A DNA stretch of 64,000 nucleotides from an uncultured Clostridia bacterium (GTDB lineage Bacteria; Bacillota; Clostridia; TANB77; CAG-508). Below the pieces are notes generated by a model. It was not told the origin of the DNA. It ran no database searches and saw only the letters and a list, made by a program, of their open reading frames with translations. The stretch lies in contig OV788638.1 in the NCBI GenBank assembly GCA_928721565.1, positions 1,054,001 to 1,118,000 on the forward strand, read 5' to 3'. The number at the start of each line of letters is the position of its first letter. Within the stretch, counting starts at the first letter, position 1. The position numbers and the translations under genes were made by a program. Shown piece by piece: positions 52,093-61,959 of the stretch.

Positions 52093-52791
52093 AACCTTTG
52101 CCAGCAGTGTTTCGGAAGATATTTTATTGCTAGTGCAATAGAAATCTTCTATTTCCTTTAAATATTTGGTATCTTCTTCTATGATTTGTTTAAGAGAATA
52201 GTCTTTCTCTAATGGAAGATACTTATTTCTTAAGGTGCTGAACACCGGCGATTGAGGAGTCAGTGTTTTGGCTTCTACAATTATTTGCACATATTCATTC
52301 CATGCTTGTGCAGGCAATTTAAAGTCGATTTTTATAAAATCGCTAAACCTCTTTCCAGGCTCAGTTAACATTTCTATTGTTCGCTCGCTACATAATTGAG
52401 AATCATGTATTGCACTTTTGGTAGGAGCTATTATATCAAAAGGAATTTCGCAATTCTTTGATATTGAATATAAAATAGATTTTGTAACAGAATGAGAATC
52501 AAAAATGATTAAATCATCAGTTAAAAAATCCATTTTATTAAAGTTGTGGTTGTAAACAATTTGCTTTAGGCCATTGTTTATGACCATTCTAGTGACTTTA
52601 AATCTTTGTTCTTGTTTATAAAAGAACAAGAACGAATTGGAATTTACTTGATTAATTCCAATAACTCCATCTAAAAAATAAATTTCAGATGTTTTGAGGT
52701 ATATAAACCGATACACCCCAGAATTTTCACTGATCTCCCATTCGCTGGGATCGTATTTTAATTTGAATGTGCTGTTGTTTTTCATTTTCAT
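52078..52791 (-). CDS. soluble protein, unknown (DUF4868-like possibility)
   Basis: A 237-residue soluble protein with no signal or membrane segment. A middle region FLTDDLIIFDSHSVTKSILYS is followed by a helical C terminus. It loosely recalls DUF4868/KiwA-like proteins by the VYNHNF-x-K-x-D-F-L-x-D-D-L-I pattern, but I cannot confirm this by eye. GGAGG precedes the ATG, and a 16-bp perfect dyad sits upstream. Base composition is higher in G+C than its neighbours, suggesting transfer. It is a single-gene unit. Confidence 0.55.
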   Translation of the reverse strand: MKMKNNSTFKLKYDPSEWEISENSGVYRFIYLKTSEIYFLDGVIGINQVNSNSFLFFYKQEQRFKVTRMVINNGLKQIVYNHNFNKMDFLTDDLIIFDSHSVTKSILYSISKNCEIPFDIIAPTKSAIHDSQLCSERTIEMLTEPGKRFSDFIKIDFKLPAQAWNEYVQIIVEAKTLTPQSPVFSTLRNKYLPLEKDYSLKQIIEEDTKYLKEIEDFYCTSNKISSETLLAKVRKSS

Positions 52792-52806
52792 GATGTTTTC
52801 CTCCGT

Positions 52807-52822
52807 GAACGTAATAACGTTC
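52807..52822 (-). promoter_or_regulatory. perfect dyad upstream of the 52078-52791 gene
   Basis: GAACGT-AATA-ACGTTC is a perfect inverted repeat about 5 bp from the gene's RBS, a position suited to repressor binding or an RNA hairpin hiding the RBS. Confidence 0.45.
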
Positions 52823-52982
52823 GTTGTTAAAGATTTACGTGTTTCAAATTTTTTCCAATTAATTATAACACTATTTTACATAAAAATCAAGTTTTTAAAT
52901 ATATTTTGAAAAAACTATTTATTAAAATAAAAAAATCTGTTATAATATGATTTATTAATAAAAATGAAGAAGGGAAATAAAA

Positions 52983-54074
52983 ATGAAAATAGGAATAGTA
53001 GGATTACCAAATGTAGGAAAAAGTACAATGTTTAACAGTATAACTAAAGCAGGAGCTGAATGTGCAAATTATCCATTTTGTACAATAGAACCAAATGTTG
53101 GAGTTGTAGCAGTTCCAGATGAAAGAGTAGATAAATTAGCAGAAATGTATAAACCACAAAAGGTTACAAAAGCAGTTGTAGAATTTGTGGATATAGCAGG
53201 ACTTGTCAAAGGAGCAAGCAAAGGTGAAGGACTTGGAAACAAATTCTTGTCACATATTCGCGAAGTGGATGCAATTGCTCAAGTTGTAAGATGTTTTGAA
53301 GATTCAAATGTAATACACGTAGATGGAAGTGTTAATCCACTAAGAGATATAGAAACAATAAATTTAGAATTAATTTTTGCAGATATGGAAACACTAAATA
53401 AAAGATTAGACAAGGCCAAAAAAGGACTAAAGGCAGATAAGAAATATCAAGCAGAAATTGACTTTATTGAAAAATTAAAAGCAAATTTAGAAAAAGGAAT
53501 TCCTGCAAGAGCACTAGAATATACCGAAGAAGAACAAGAAATGTTAAAAGAAATGTTTTTATTAACTGCAAAACCAATTATTTATATAGCTAACATTTCA
53601 GAAGAACAAATAAATGATGCAGAAAATCAAGAAATGGTAAAACAAGTAAAGGAATATGCTGCAAAAGAAAATGCAGAAGTTATACCTTTATGTGTAAAAA
53701 TAGAAGAAGAATTATCTGGGCTAGAAGATGAAGATAAAAAAGAAATGCTAGAAGCATTAGGACTGGAGGAATCTGGATTAGATAAGTTAATAAAGAAAAG
53801 CTATGATTTATTAGGATTAATGTCATTTTTAACTGCAGGTGAACCAGAAGTAAGAGCATGGACAATAAAGAAAAATACAAAAGCACCAAAAGCTGCTGGA
53901 AAAATTCATTCTGATATAGAAAGAGGATTTATAAAAGCAGAAATAGTTTCTTATGATGATTTAATAAGAGAAGGCTCAATGGTTGCTGCTAAAGAAAAAG
54001 GATTAGTTAGACAAGAAGGAAAAGAATATATAATGCAAGATGGAGATGTTGTTTTATTTAAATTTAATGTTTAA
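52983..54074 (+). CDS. ychF: redox-regulated GTPase/ATPase YchF (OLA1 family)
   Basis: A 363-residue protein of standard YchF length. G1 is GLPNVGKST (residues about 6-14), then NYPFCTIEPNVGVV, G3 DIAGLVKGASKGEGLGNKFL, and the altered G4 (NISEE in YIANISEEQ) that shifts specificity toward ATP. The C-terminal TGS-like domain contains EVRAWTIKKNTKAP and IHSDIERGFIKAE. YchF associates with ribosomes and oxidative-stress responses. RBS AGAAGGG precedes the ATG. Confidence 0.96.
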   Translation: MKIGIVGLPNVGKSTMFNSITKAGAECANYPFCTIEPNVGVVAVPDERVDKLAEMYKPQKVTKAVVEFVDIAGLVKGASKGEGLGNKFLSHIREVDAIAQVVRCFEDSNVIHVDGSVNPLRDIETINLELIFADMETLNKRLDKAKKGLKADKKYQAEIDFIEKLKANLEKGIPARALEYTEEEQEMLKEMFLLTAKPIIYIANISEEQINDAENQEMVKQVKEYAAKENAEVIPLCVKIEEELSGLEDEDKKEMLEALGLEESGLDKLIKKSYDLLGLMSFLTAGEPEVRAWTIKKNTKAPKAAGKIHSDIERGFIKAEIVSYDDLIREGSMVAAKEKGLVRQEGKEYIMQDGDVVLFKFNV

Positions 54075-54191
54075 AATATAAAAAATGATAAAAATTTATA
54101 AAAAAACTTGCATTTTAGTGAAAAATGTAGTATAACTATTATTGAGAGATAAATACTATAGAAGAAATATTGAAAAGAAAGAGGTATGAAA

Positions 54192-54620
54192 ATGAAAAAA
54201 GAAAAAATATTGAAATTAATGGTAGTTTTAACAATAGGAACAATTTTAGTTGCAATGACAAGCAATGTATTTGCAGCAGATTCAAGTTCAGGAATTGATT
54301 TTTTTGAGGATCAAACTAATCAATTGAATACTACAACAAATACAAATGCTAACACTAATGCTAACACAAATTCAAATACAACAAACACAGCAACTAACAA
54401 TACAACAAATACAACAAACACAATAGACACTACTAATACAAGTACAAATGTAAACACAACAAATACGGGAAATACTACAACAACAAATGCTAATAACTAT
54501 AACACAAATTTACCAAAAGCAGGAGCACCTGAAAATACAATGGTGGGAATTGCAATAACAGTATTAGCTATAGTAGCAATATTCGCATATAAAAAAGTAA
54601 ATCAATACAAAAACATATAA
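54192..54620 (+). CDS. Thr/Asn-rich stalk protein with LPKAG sorting-type signal
   Basis: A 142-residue secreted protein. Signal peptide with cleavage likely after NVFA (residues about 26-29), then an acidic FFEDQ segment and about 70 residues of Thr/Asn repeats (NTNANTN, TTNTTNT). The C terminus is LPKAG, a hydrophobic helix (MVGIAITVLAIVAIFAY) and a basic tail, the layout of a sortase substrate with a variant motif (LPxAG). It has no other domain and would be a flexible wall-bound stalk. I chose ATG 54192 because AGAGG is 7 bp upstream; ATG 54186 nearly touches it. Confidence 0.72.
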   Translation: MKKEKILKLMVVLTIGTILVAMTSNVFAADSSSGIDFFEDQTNQLNTTTNTNANTNANTNSNTTNTATNNTTNTTNTIDTTNTSTNVNTTNTGNTTTTNANNYNTNLPKAGAPENTMVGIAITVLAIVAIFAYKKVNQYKNI

Positions 54621-54639
54621 GAGAAAAAGTAAAATAAAG

Positions 54640-54830
54640 GTTTCTAATAGAGAAGATTGGTCAAAGGCTGAAAGCTAATCTAAGAAAACGTATTTGAAAA
54701 ACTAGCTCTTTAAGTTTCTAGTGAATAAGCTAGACGTTCAGATGCGTTAAATCAAATTAAGTTAAAAATGGGATGGAACCGTGTATAAACACTCCTATAG
54801 GCATAAAGTCTATAGGAGTGTATTTTTTAT
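54640..54830 (+). promoter_or_regulatory. T-box leader of thrS
   Basis: AATGGGATGGAACCGTG (54767-54783) is the conserved T-box, with TGGA in the bulge. TGGA complements TCCA, the 3' end of tRNA-Thr at 17803-17878. The terminator is ACACTCCTATAG (54789-54800) with CTATAGGAGTGT (54810-54821) and ATTTTTTAT. Uncharged tRNA-Thr should favour the antiterminator and raise ThrS. The specifier codon was not assigned with confidence. Confidence 0.88.
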
Positions 54831-54875
54831 ACCCAAAATAAAATACGGTTTCAATAAATAAAGGAGGAATTTTAA

Positions 54876-56819
54876 ATGATAAAAGTAACATTAAAAGACG
54901 GAAAAGTTCTAGAAGTAGAAAAAGGAAAAACAATATTAGAAGTAGCTAAACAAATAAGTGAAGGACTAGCTAGAATGGCAACATGTGGAGAAGTAAATGG
55001 AAAAGTAGAAGACTTAAGATATGAATTAAATGAAGACTGTTCATTAAATATATGCACATTCGAAAATAGTGAAGAAGGTAAAAAGGCATATTGGCATACA
55101 ACTGCACATATAATGGCACAAGCAATAAAAAGATTATTTCCGAATGTTCAATTAGCAATAGGCCCAGCAATAGCAAATGGATTCTATTATGATTTTGATA
55201 CAGAACACAGATTTTCTGAAGAAGATTTTGAGAAAATAGAAGCAGAAATGAAGAAAATAATAAAAGAAGACTTACCACTTGAAAGATTTGAACTTTCTAG
55301 AGAAGAATCAATCAAATTAATGAAAGAAGCTAAGGAAAGTTACAAAGTAGAATTAATAGAAGAATTGCCAGAAGGAGAAGTAATCTCATTCTACAAACAA
55401 GGAGAATATGTAGATTTATGTGCAGGACCACATTTAATGAGTACAGGAAAAGTAAAAGCAGTTAAATTACTATCAACATCAGGAGCTTATTGGAGAGGCG
55501 ACGAAAAAAATAAAATGTTACAAAGAATTTATGGAGTTTCTTATCCAAAAGCAAGCCAACTAGAAGAATATTTGAAACTATTAGAAGAAGCTAAAGAAAG
55601 AGATCATAGAAAAATAGGAAAAGAACTTGAATTATTTATGACTCATGAACTAGTAGGTTCAGGACTTCCAATGTATTTACCACATGGTGCAACAATAAGA
55701 AGAACATTAGAAAGATATATTCAAGACAAAGAGATTGAATTAGGATATGACCATGTATATACACCATGTCTTGCAAATGTAGAATTATACAAAACAAGTG
55801 GACATTGGGACCACTACAAAGATGATATGTTCCCAGCAATGAAAATGGATAATGAAGAGATGGTATTGAGACCAATGAACTGTCCTCATCATATGCTAAT
55901 ATATAAGAGCAAAACACGTTCTTACAGAGATTTGCCAATCAGAATTGGAGAACTTGCAAATGACTTTAGATATGAAAATAGTGGAGCTGTTTGCGGTTTA
56001 GAGAGAGTTAGACAAATGTGTCAAAATGATGCACACTTATTTGTTAGACCAGATCAAATAAAAGAAGAAGTTGGAAATGTATTAACATTAATTAAAGAAG
56101 TATATCAAAAAGATTTCGGATTTTCTGCAGATTCATTTAAATACAGATTGTCATTAAGAGACAAGAATAACAAAGAAAAATACATTGACAATGATGAAAT
56201 GTGGGAAACAGCTGAAGCACAATTAAGAGCTATATTAAAAGATATGAATATTGATTTCTACGAAGCAGAAGGAGAAGCTGCATTCTATGGACCAAAGATT
56301 GATATTCAAATAAAAACAGCATTAAATCATGATATAACAATACCAACTTGTCAATTAGATTTTGCATTACCAGAAAGATTTGATTTAAGCTTTATAGGAG
56401 AAGATAACAAAGAACATAGACCAGTAGTAATCCATAGAGCAATATTAGGTTCTTCTGATAGATTTATATCATTTTTGATTGAAGAAACTAAAGGATTATT
56501 CCCAGTATGGTTATCACCTGTACAAGTAAAAATATTACCTATTACAGATAATCAAGTTGAATATGCAAAACAAGTTGAAACTGAGTTAAAGAAACATAAA
56601 GTTAGAGTTGAATTAGATGAATCTAATGAAAAAATTGGATACAAAATCAGAAAAGCTCAACTTGAGAAAGTTCCATATATGCTTGTTCTTGGAGCAAAAG
56701 AACAAGAGGGAAATCTTGTTGCAGTTCGTTCTAGAAGAGATGGAGATATTGGAACAATGAAGGTGGATGAATTTGTTGCAAAAGTTCAGGAAGAAATAGA
56801 TAATAAAGTTATAGGATAA
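54876..56819 (+). CDS. thrS: threonyl-tRNA synthetase
   Basis: A 647-residue class II enzyme, typical length. An N-terminal TGS domain (residues about 1-62) and editing domain (HTTAHIMAQAIKRLFP near 74-89) precede the catalytic core: RPMNCPHHMLIYKSK (zinc-site Cys about 335), motif 2 RYENSGAVCGLERVRQM and motif 3 HRAILGSSDRFISFLIEE. The C-terminal anticodon domain starts at VWLSPVQVKILPI. It is controlled by the T-box directly upstream. RBS AAAGGAGGAAT. Confidence 0.97.
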   Translation: MIKVTLKDGKVLEVEKGKTILEVAKQISEGLARMATCGEVNGKVEDLRYELNEDCSLNICTFENSEEGKKAYWHTTAHIMAQAIKRLFPNVQLAIGPAIANGFYYDFDTEHRFSEEDFEKIEAEMKKIIKEDLPLERFELSREESIKLMKEAKESYKVELIEELPEGEVISFYKQGEYVDLCAGPHLMSTGKVKAVKLLSTSGAYWRGDEKNKMLQRIYGVSYPKASQLEEYLKLLEEAKERDHRKIGKELELFMTHELVGSGLPMYLPHGATIRRTLERYIQDKEIELGYDHVYTPCLANVELYKTSGHWDHYKDDMFPAMKMDNEEMVLRPMNCPHHMLIYKSKTRSYRDLPIRIGELANDFRYENSGAVCGLERVRQMCQNDAHLFVRPDQIKEEVGNVLTLIKEVYQKDFGFSADSFKYRLSLRDKNNKEKYIDNDEMWETAEAQLRAILKDMNIDFYEAEGEAAFYGPKIDIQIKTALNHDITIPTCQLDFALPERFDLSFIGEDNKEHRPVVIHRAILGSSDRFISFLIEETKGLFPVWLSPVQVKILPITDNQVEYAKQVETELKKHKVRVELDESNEKIGYKIRKAQLEKVPYMLVLGAKEQEGNLVAVRSRRDGDIGTMKVDEFVAKVQEEIDNKVIG

Positions 56820-56830
56820 AATAAAAAATA

Positions 56831-56911
56831 AAAGACGGCATATAATTTATTTGAGATATTGCGCCAGTGACATCAAGATGTTAAAAAATAAATTATATGC
56901 TGTCTTTTTCA
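56831..56911. terminator. long-armed hairpin E3 after thrS
   Basis: Arms 56831-56851 and 56887-56907 pair over 21 bp with one G-U around a 35-nt loop, followed by T's. The loop has ATTGCGCCAGTGACATCAAG, vaguely like the E1/E2 core. It terminates thrS. Confidence 0.7.
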
Positions 56912-56970
56912 CATAAAATTCACAATTTCATAGTAAAATAATAATATTTAAAAGAGAAAGGAAAGTGAAG

Positions 56971-59580
56971 ATGTTACAATTAAAAGGAATAACCAAAAAT
57001 TATTTATCAGGAGATAACGAAGTAAAAGCTCTAAAAGGAATAGACCTAGAATTTAGAGAAAGCGAATTTGTATCAATATTAGGGCAAAGTGGATGTGGAA
57101 AAACCACAATGCTAAATATTATAGGAGGATTAGACAGATACACATCAGGAGACTTAGTAATTAACGGAAAATCAACAAAACAATTTAAAGACAAAGACTG
57201 GGATACATACAGAAATCATTCAGTAGGATTTGTATTCCAAAGTTATAATCTAATACCACATCAAACAGTATTAGCAAATGTCGAATTAGCACTTACGATA
57301 TCAGGAGTGGGAAAAGAAGAAAGAAGAAAAAGAGCAATTGAGGCATTAACAAAAGTAGGATTAGGTGACCAAATACACAAAAAACCAAATCAAATGTCAG
57401 GTGGACAAATGCAAAGAGTTGCAATAGCAAGAGCATTAGTAAATGATCCAGACATTTTGCTTGCAGATGAGCCAACAGGAGCATTAGACTCTAAAACAAG
57501 TGAGCAAGTAATGGAAATATTAAAAGATATTTCAAAAGACAGATTAATAATAATGGTAACACATAATCCAGAATTAGCAGAAAAATATTCATCAAGAATA
57601 ATCAAATTATTAGATGGAAAAGTTACAGATGATTCAAATCCATATACTGCAACTAAGAAAGATCTAGATAGAGCAAGAACTAAAAAACAAAAATCAGGAA
57701 AAGCATCAATGAAATTTGCAACAGCAGTACATTTAAGCTTAAACAATTTAATGACTAAAAAGGGAAGAACATTCTTAACATCATTTGCAGGATCAATAGG
57801 AATAATAGGAATTGCACTAATACTTTCATTGTCAAATGGAATGCAATCATATATCAACAAAGTAGAAGAAGATACATTATCATCATATCCGATAACAGTT
57901 GAAGAATCATCTATTGATATGACAAGTATGATGGAAGCAATGATGGGAAAAGATGATGGAGAAGAACATGATAATGACAAAATATATTCAAGAGCAATAA
58001 TGGGAGATATGTTAGAAACTTTATCAAGTAAAGTTAAAACTAATAATTTAAAAGAATTTAAGAACTTTCTAGAAAATGGTGACAGTGACATCAAAGATTA
58101 TATAAATGCAATTCAATATGGATATAATTTAGATTTAAATATTTACAAAGAAAAAGAAGATGGAAGTGCATATAAAGTAAATCCAAGTTCAGTATTAGAA
58201 AAAATAGGATTTGGAGATATGGTAAAAGCACAAGAACAATCAAGTTCAATAATGTCAACAAGTAGTGCAATGATGACAGAAACTGATGTATGGACAGAAA
58301 TGCTTGATAATAAAGACTTAATAAATTCACAATATGATGTACTAGCAGGAAGAATGCCAGAAAAATATAATGAAGTTGTATTAATAGCAGATAAAAATAA
58401 CGAAGTAAGTGATTATACTTTATATTCATTAGGAATAAAAGATGTTTCAGAACTTGGAAATGCAATGGAAAAATTGAAAAATGGCGAAGAAATAAAAACA
58501 AATGATGATAAAAATAGTTATTCATATGATGAACTTTTAAATTACAAATTTAAAGTTTTATTAAATACAGATTACTATAAAAAAGTCGGAAATGTTTGGC
58601 AAGATATGACAAATGATGAAGAATATATGAAACAAATAGTAGACAATGCAGAAGAAATTCAAATTGTAGGAATTATAAAACCAAATGAAAATACAGTTGC
58701 ATCATCTTCTGCAGGATTAATTGGATATAACAAAGAATTAAAAGAATATGTTATAAATAAAGTTAATGATGCTGAAATAGTAAAAGAGCAAAAAGCTAAT
58801 CCAGAGATAAATGTATTTACAGGAATTAAATTCCCAGAAGATACAAATGGAACATTTGATTATACACAATTATCAGATGAGCAAAAAGCTTATATGGCAA
58901 CACTTTCAGAAGCAGAGCTTGCCCAATTAATGCAAACATATTCTAATAATGCATCAGCAACATATGATAACAATTTAACTCAATTAGGTGTAGTGGACTT
59001 AGATAATCCATCAACAATAAATTTATACCCTAAAGACTTTGACTCAAAAGATAAGATTGCAGATATTATAACAGATTACAATAATAAACAAACAGAACAA
59101 GGAAAAGAGGAAAATGTTATTAATTATACAGATTTAGTTGGAATTATGATGAGTTCAGTATCAACAATAATTAATGTAATTAGCTATGTATTAATTGCGT
59201 TTGTAGGAATTTCTTTAGTAGTTTCATCAATAATGATAGGAATAATAACATATATATCAGTACTTGAAAGAACCAAAGAGATTGGCATTTTACGTAGTAT
59301 AGGAGCCTCTAAGAAAGACGTTTCTAGAGTATTTAATGCAGAAACATTACTTGTTGGTTTAGTTGCCGGTTTAATCGGTATAGGTGTAACTTTATTGTTA
59401 GATATACCAATTAATATTGTGATTGAACATTTAGTTAATATTTCTGGTATTGCTAAACTTCCTTGGGCTGGAGGAATTATTTTAGTTGCTATTAGTGTTG
59501 GATTAACTATGCTTGCAGGTTTAATCCCAGCTAAGTTTGCTGCTAAACGTGATCCAGTTGAAGCATTGAGAACTGAATAA
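56971..59580 (+). CDS. MacB-like ABC transporter, ATPase fused to FtsX-type permease
   Basis: An 869-residue single-chain half transporter. The N-terminal ATPase carries Walker A GQSGCGKTT (residues about 38-46), signature MSGGQMQRVAIARAL (about 141-155) and Walker B ILLADEPTGALDS. From about 255 there is a MacB/FtsX permease: one helix, a large extracytoplasmic domain (about 295-710), then three helices with GIGVTLLLDIPINIVI. Such proteins export peptides or drive envelope mechanotransmission. I chose ATG 56971, with AAAGGAAAG upstream; GTG 56965 is two codons earlier. No partner gene is adjacent. Confidence 0.9.
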   Translation: MLQLKGITKNYLSGDNEVKALKGIDLEFRESEFVSILGQSGCGKTTMLNIIGGLDRYTSGDLVINGKSTKQFKDKDWDTYRNHSVGFVFQSYNLIPHQTVLANVELALTISGVGKEERRKRAIEALTKVGLGDQIHKKPNQMSGGQMQRVAIARALVNDPDILLADEPTGALDSKTSEQVMEILKDISKDRLIIMVTHNPELAEKYSSRIIKLLDGKVTDDSNPYTATKKDLDRARTKKQKSGKASMKFATAVHLSLNNLMTKKGRTFLTSFAGSIGIIGIALILSLSNGMQSYINKVEEDTLSSYPITVEESSIDMTSMMEAMMGKDDGEEHDNDKIYSRAIMGDMLETLSSKVKTNNLKEFKNFLENGDSDIKDYINAIQYGYNLDLNIYKEKEDGSAYKVNPSSVLEKIGFGDMVKAQEQSSSIMSTSSAMMTETDVWTEMLDNKDLINSQYDVLAGRMPEKYNEVVLIADKNNEVSDYTLYSLGIKDVSELGNAMEKLKNGEEIKTNDDKNSYSYDELLNYKFKVLLNTDYYKKVGNVWQDMTNDEEYMKQIVDNAEEIQIVGIIKPNENTVASSSAGLIGYNKELKEYVINKVNDAEIVKEQKANPEINVFTGIKFPEDTNGTFDYTQLSDEQKAYMATLSEAELAQLMQTYSNNASATYDNNLTQLGVVDLDNPSTINLYPKDFDSKDKIADIITDYNNKQTEQGKEENVINYTDLVGIMMSSVSTIINVISYVLIAFVGISLVVSSIMIGIITYISVLERTKEIGILRSIGASKKDVSRVFNAETLLVGLVAGLIGIGVTLLLDIPINIVIEHLVNISGIAKLPWAGGIILVAISVGLTMLAGLIPAKFAAKRDPVEALRTE

Positions 59581-59612
59581 GGTACCGTTGGGACTGGTTC
59601 CGTTCGGTGCAT
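59581..59612 (+). repeat. possible diverged AACCGGTCC repeat, copy R6
   Basis: GTTGGGACTGGTTCCGTTCG then GTGCAT directly follows the ABC transporter stop. It resembles one arm of the palindromic family with several changes. The assignment is weak. Confidence 0.35.
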
Positions 59613-59684
59613 TATATGCTACTTTTTTAATAAAATAAAAAATTTTTTTCACTTAGAGCCAATTAGATTTTAAGAATTCAGAAT

Positions 59685-59713
59685 AAAAGTTGTTGCAATT
59701 GCAACAACTTTTT
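59685..59713 (+). terminator. terminator after the ABC transporter
   Basis: AAGTTGTTGCAA and TTGCAACAACTT form a perfect palindromic stem with no spacer, followed by a T run. Confidence 0.8.
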
Positions 59714-59765
59714 ATTTATTTAGAGATATAATATGGCTATCAAAAATAAAGGGAGGAAAACAAAA

Positions 59766-61958
59766 GTGAAAATCATAAAAAGAGATGGAAAAACAGTCGA
59801 TTACAATTCAGAAAAAATTGAAATAGCAATAAAAAAAGCTAATAAAGAAGTAAGAAAAAAAGAAAGAGCAACAGATGAAGATATACACACAGTTATAGCA
59901 TATATAGAAAGTTTAGATAAAAAAAGAATGCTAGTTGAAGACATTCAAGATATAATAGAACAAAAATTAATGGAACTTGAAAAATATCAATTAGCCAAAA
60001 AATATATTACATATAGATACACAAGAGAACTTGTTAGAAAAGCAAACACAACAGATCAATCAATAAAAGAATTAATTGAAGGAGAAAGCGAATATTGGAA
60101 TAATGAAAACTCTAATAAAAATGCAAAAGTAGTAACAACACAAAGAGATTATTTAGCAGGAATAACAAGTACAGACATAACAAGAAGATTTTTGCTTCCA
60201 GAAGACATAGTAAAAGCACATGATGAAGGAATAATACATTTTCATGATGCAGACTATTTTGCACAAAATGCATTACACAATTGTGAATTAATCAATTTAG
60301 ATGATATGTTACAAAATGGAACAATTATAAATGGGGTAATGATAGAAAAGCCACATAGATTTATTACAGCAGCAACAATAGCAACACAAATAATACTTGC
60401 AGTAACATCATCAAGTTATGGTGGAGCAACAGTATCACTTTCACATTTAGCTCCTTTTGTAAGAGATAGTTATAATAAATATTATCAGAAATATAAAGCA
60501 AGAAAAATGAAAGAAGCAGATTGCAAGAAATTTGCAGAGCAAGACACAAGAAAAGAAGTAGAAGATGGAGTTCAAACATTTAATTATCAAGTAAATTCAA
60601 TGACAAATACAAATGGACAAGCACCATTTTTATCAGTATGTATGTATTTAGGAGAAACAGAAGAATATAAAGATGAATTAGCAATGATAATTGAAGAATT
60701 TTTAAAACAAAGAATACAAGGCTTCAAAAATGAAAAAGGAATTTACATTACACCAGCATTCCCAAAACTTTTATATGTTTTAGAAGAAGATAATATAAAT
60801 AAAGATAGCAAATATTGGTATTTAACAGAATTAGCGGCAAAATGTACAGCAAAGAGAATGGTACCAGATTACATATCAGAAAAAGTAATGAAAGAATTAA
60901 AAATAAATGAAAAAGGTGAAGGAGATTGTTATCCATGTATGGGATGTAGATCATTCCTTACACCAGATAGAATGATGAGCATTGGAAATATATCAAAAGC
61001 TAAGAATTATGTTGAAGGTAAAGGAAAATATTATGGAAGATTTAATCAAGGAGTTGTTACTATAAATCTACCAGATGTTGCACTTTCTTCAAAACAAGAT
61101 ATGGATAAATTCTGGAAGATATTTGATGAAAGATTAGAATTATGCCATAGAGCATTACAATTAAGACATGAAAGATTAAGTAAAGTAACAAGTGATGTTG
61201 CACCAGTTTTATGGCAACATGGTGCTTTAGCAAGACTTGAAAAAGGTGAATCTATTCATGAATTATTACACCATGGTTATTCAACAATTTCATTAGGATA
61301 TGCAGGATTATATGAATGTGTAAAATATATGACTGGACATAGTCACACTGATAACGGAGACGGCAAAGATTTTGCTTTACAAGTAATGCAAAAATTAAAT
61401 GATAAATGCCAAGAATGGAAAGAAAAAGAAGATATAGACTATAGTGTATATGGAAGCCCAATAGAATCTACAACATATAAATTTGCAAAATGCTTAAAAC
61501 AAAGATTTGGAACAGTAGAAGGAATAACAGATAGAGATTATGTAACAAATTCTTATCATGTTCCTGTATTTGAGGAAATTGATGCATTTTCTAAATTAAA
61601 ACTAGAAAGTGAATTCCAAAAATTAAGTCCAGGTGGTGCTATATCTTATGTTGAAACACCTAACTTACAAGATAATATAGAAGTAGTGCTTCAAATAATC
61701 AAATTTATATATAATAATATAATGTATGCTGAATTAAATACTAAATCAGACTATTGTCAAAAATGTGGATTTGATGGAGAAATATTAATAGATGAAAATT
61801 TGGAATGGTATTGCCCAAGTTGTGGAAATAGAGACCATAATACATTAAATGTTGCTAGAAGAACTTGTGGGTATATTGGAAGTAATTTCTGGAATAAAGG
61901 AAGAACTCAAGAGATAAAAGAAAGAGTACTTCACATTGATAATAAGGATGATGAGTAA
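59766..61958 (+). CDS. nrdD: anaerobic ribonucleoside-triphosphate reductase
   Basis: A 730-residue glycyl-radical enzyme. It begins with an ATP-cone (KIIKRDGKTVDYNSEKIEIA) and ends with the zinc ribbon CQKCGFDG...CPSCGN and the radical motif RRTCGYIGSNFWNKGR (Gly in C-G-Y, about 25 residues from the end). It makes deoxyribonucleotides from NTPs without oxygen. I chose GTG 59766 behind GGGAGG; an in-frame ATG at 59733 adds 11 residues but lacks an RBS. nrdG follows 1 bp after the stop. Confidence 0.95.
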   Translation: MKIIKRDGKTVDYNSEKIEIAIKKANKEVRKKERATDEDIHTVIAYIESLDKKRMLVEDIQDIIEQKLMELEKYQLAKKYITYRYTRELVRKANTTDQSIKELIEGESEYWNNENSNKNAKVVTTQRDYLAGITSTDITRRFLLPEDIVKAHDEGIIHFHDADYFAQNALHNCELINLDDMLQNGTIINGVMIEKPHRFITAATIATQIILAVTSSSYGGATVSLSHLAPFVRDSYNKYYQKYKARKMKEADCKKFAEQDTRKEVEDGVQTFNYQVNSMTNTNGQAPFLSVCMYLGETEEYKDELAMIIEEFLKQRIQGFKNEKGIYITPAFPKLLYVLEEDNINKDSKYWYLTELAAKCTAKRMVPDYISEKVMKELKINEKGEGDCYPCMGCRSFLTPDRMMSIGNISKAKNYVEGKGKYYGRFNQGVVTINLPDVALSSKQDMDKFWKIFDERLELCHRALQLRHERLSKVTSDVAPVLWQHGALARLEKGESIHELLHHGYSTISLGYAGLYECVKYMTGHSHTDNGDGKDFALQVMQKLNDKCQEWKEKEDIDYSVYGSPIESTTYKFAKCLKQRFGTVEGITDRDYVTNSYHVPVFEEIDAFSKLKLESEFQKLSPGGAISYVETPNLQDNIEVVLQIIKFIYNNIMYAELNTKSDYCQKCGFDGEILIDENLEWYCPSCGNRDHNTLNVARRTCGYIGSNFWNKGRTQEIKERVLHIDNKDDE

Positions 61959-61959
61959 A

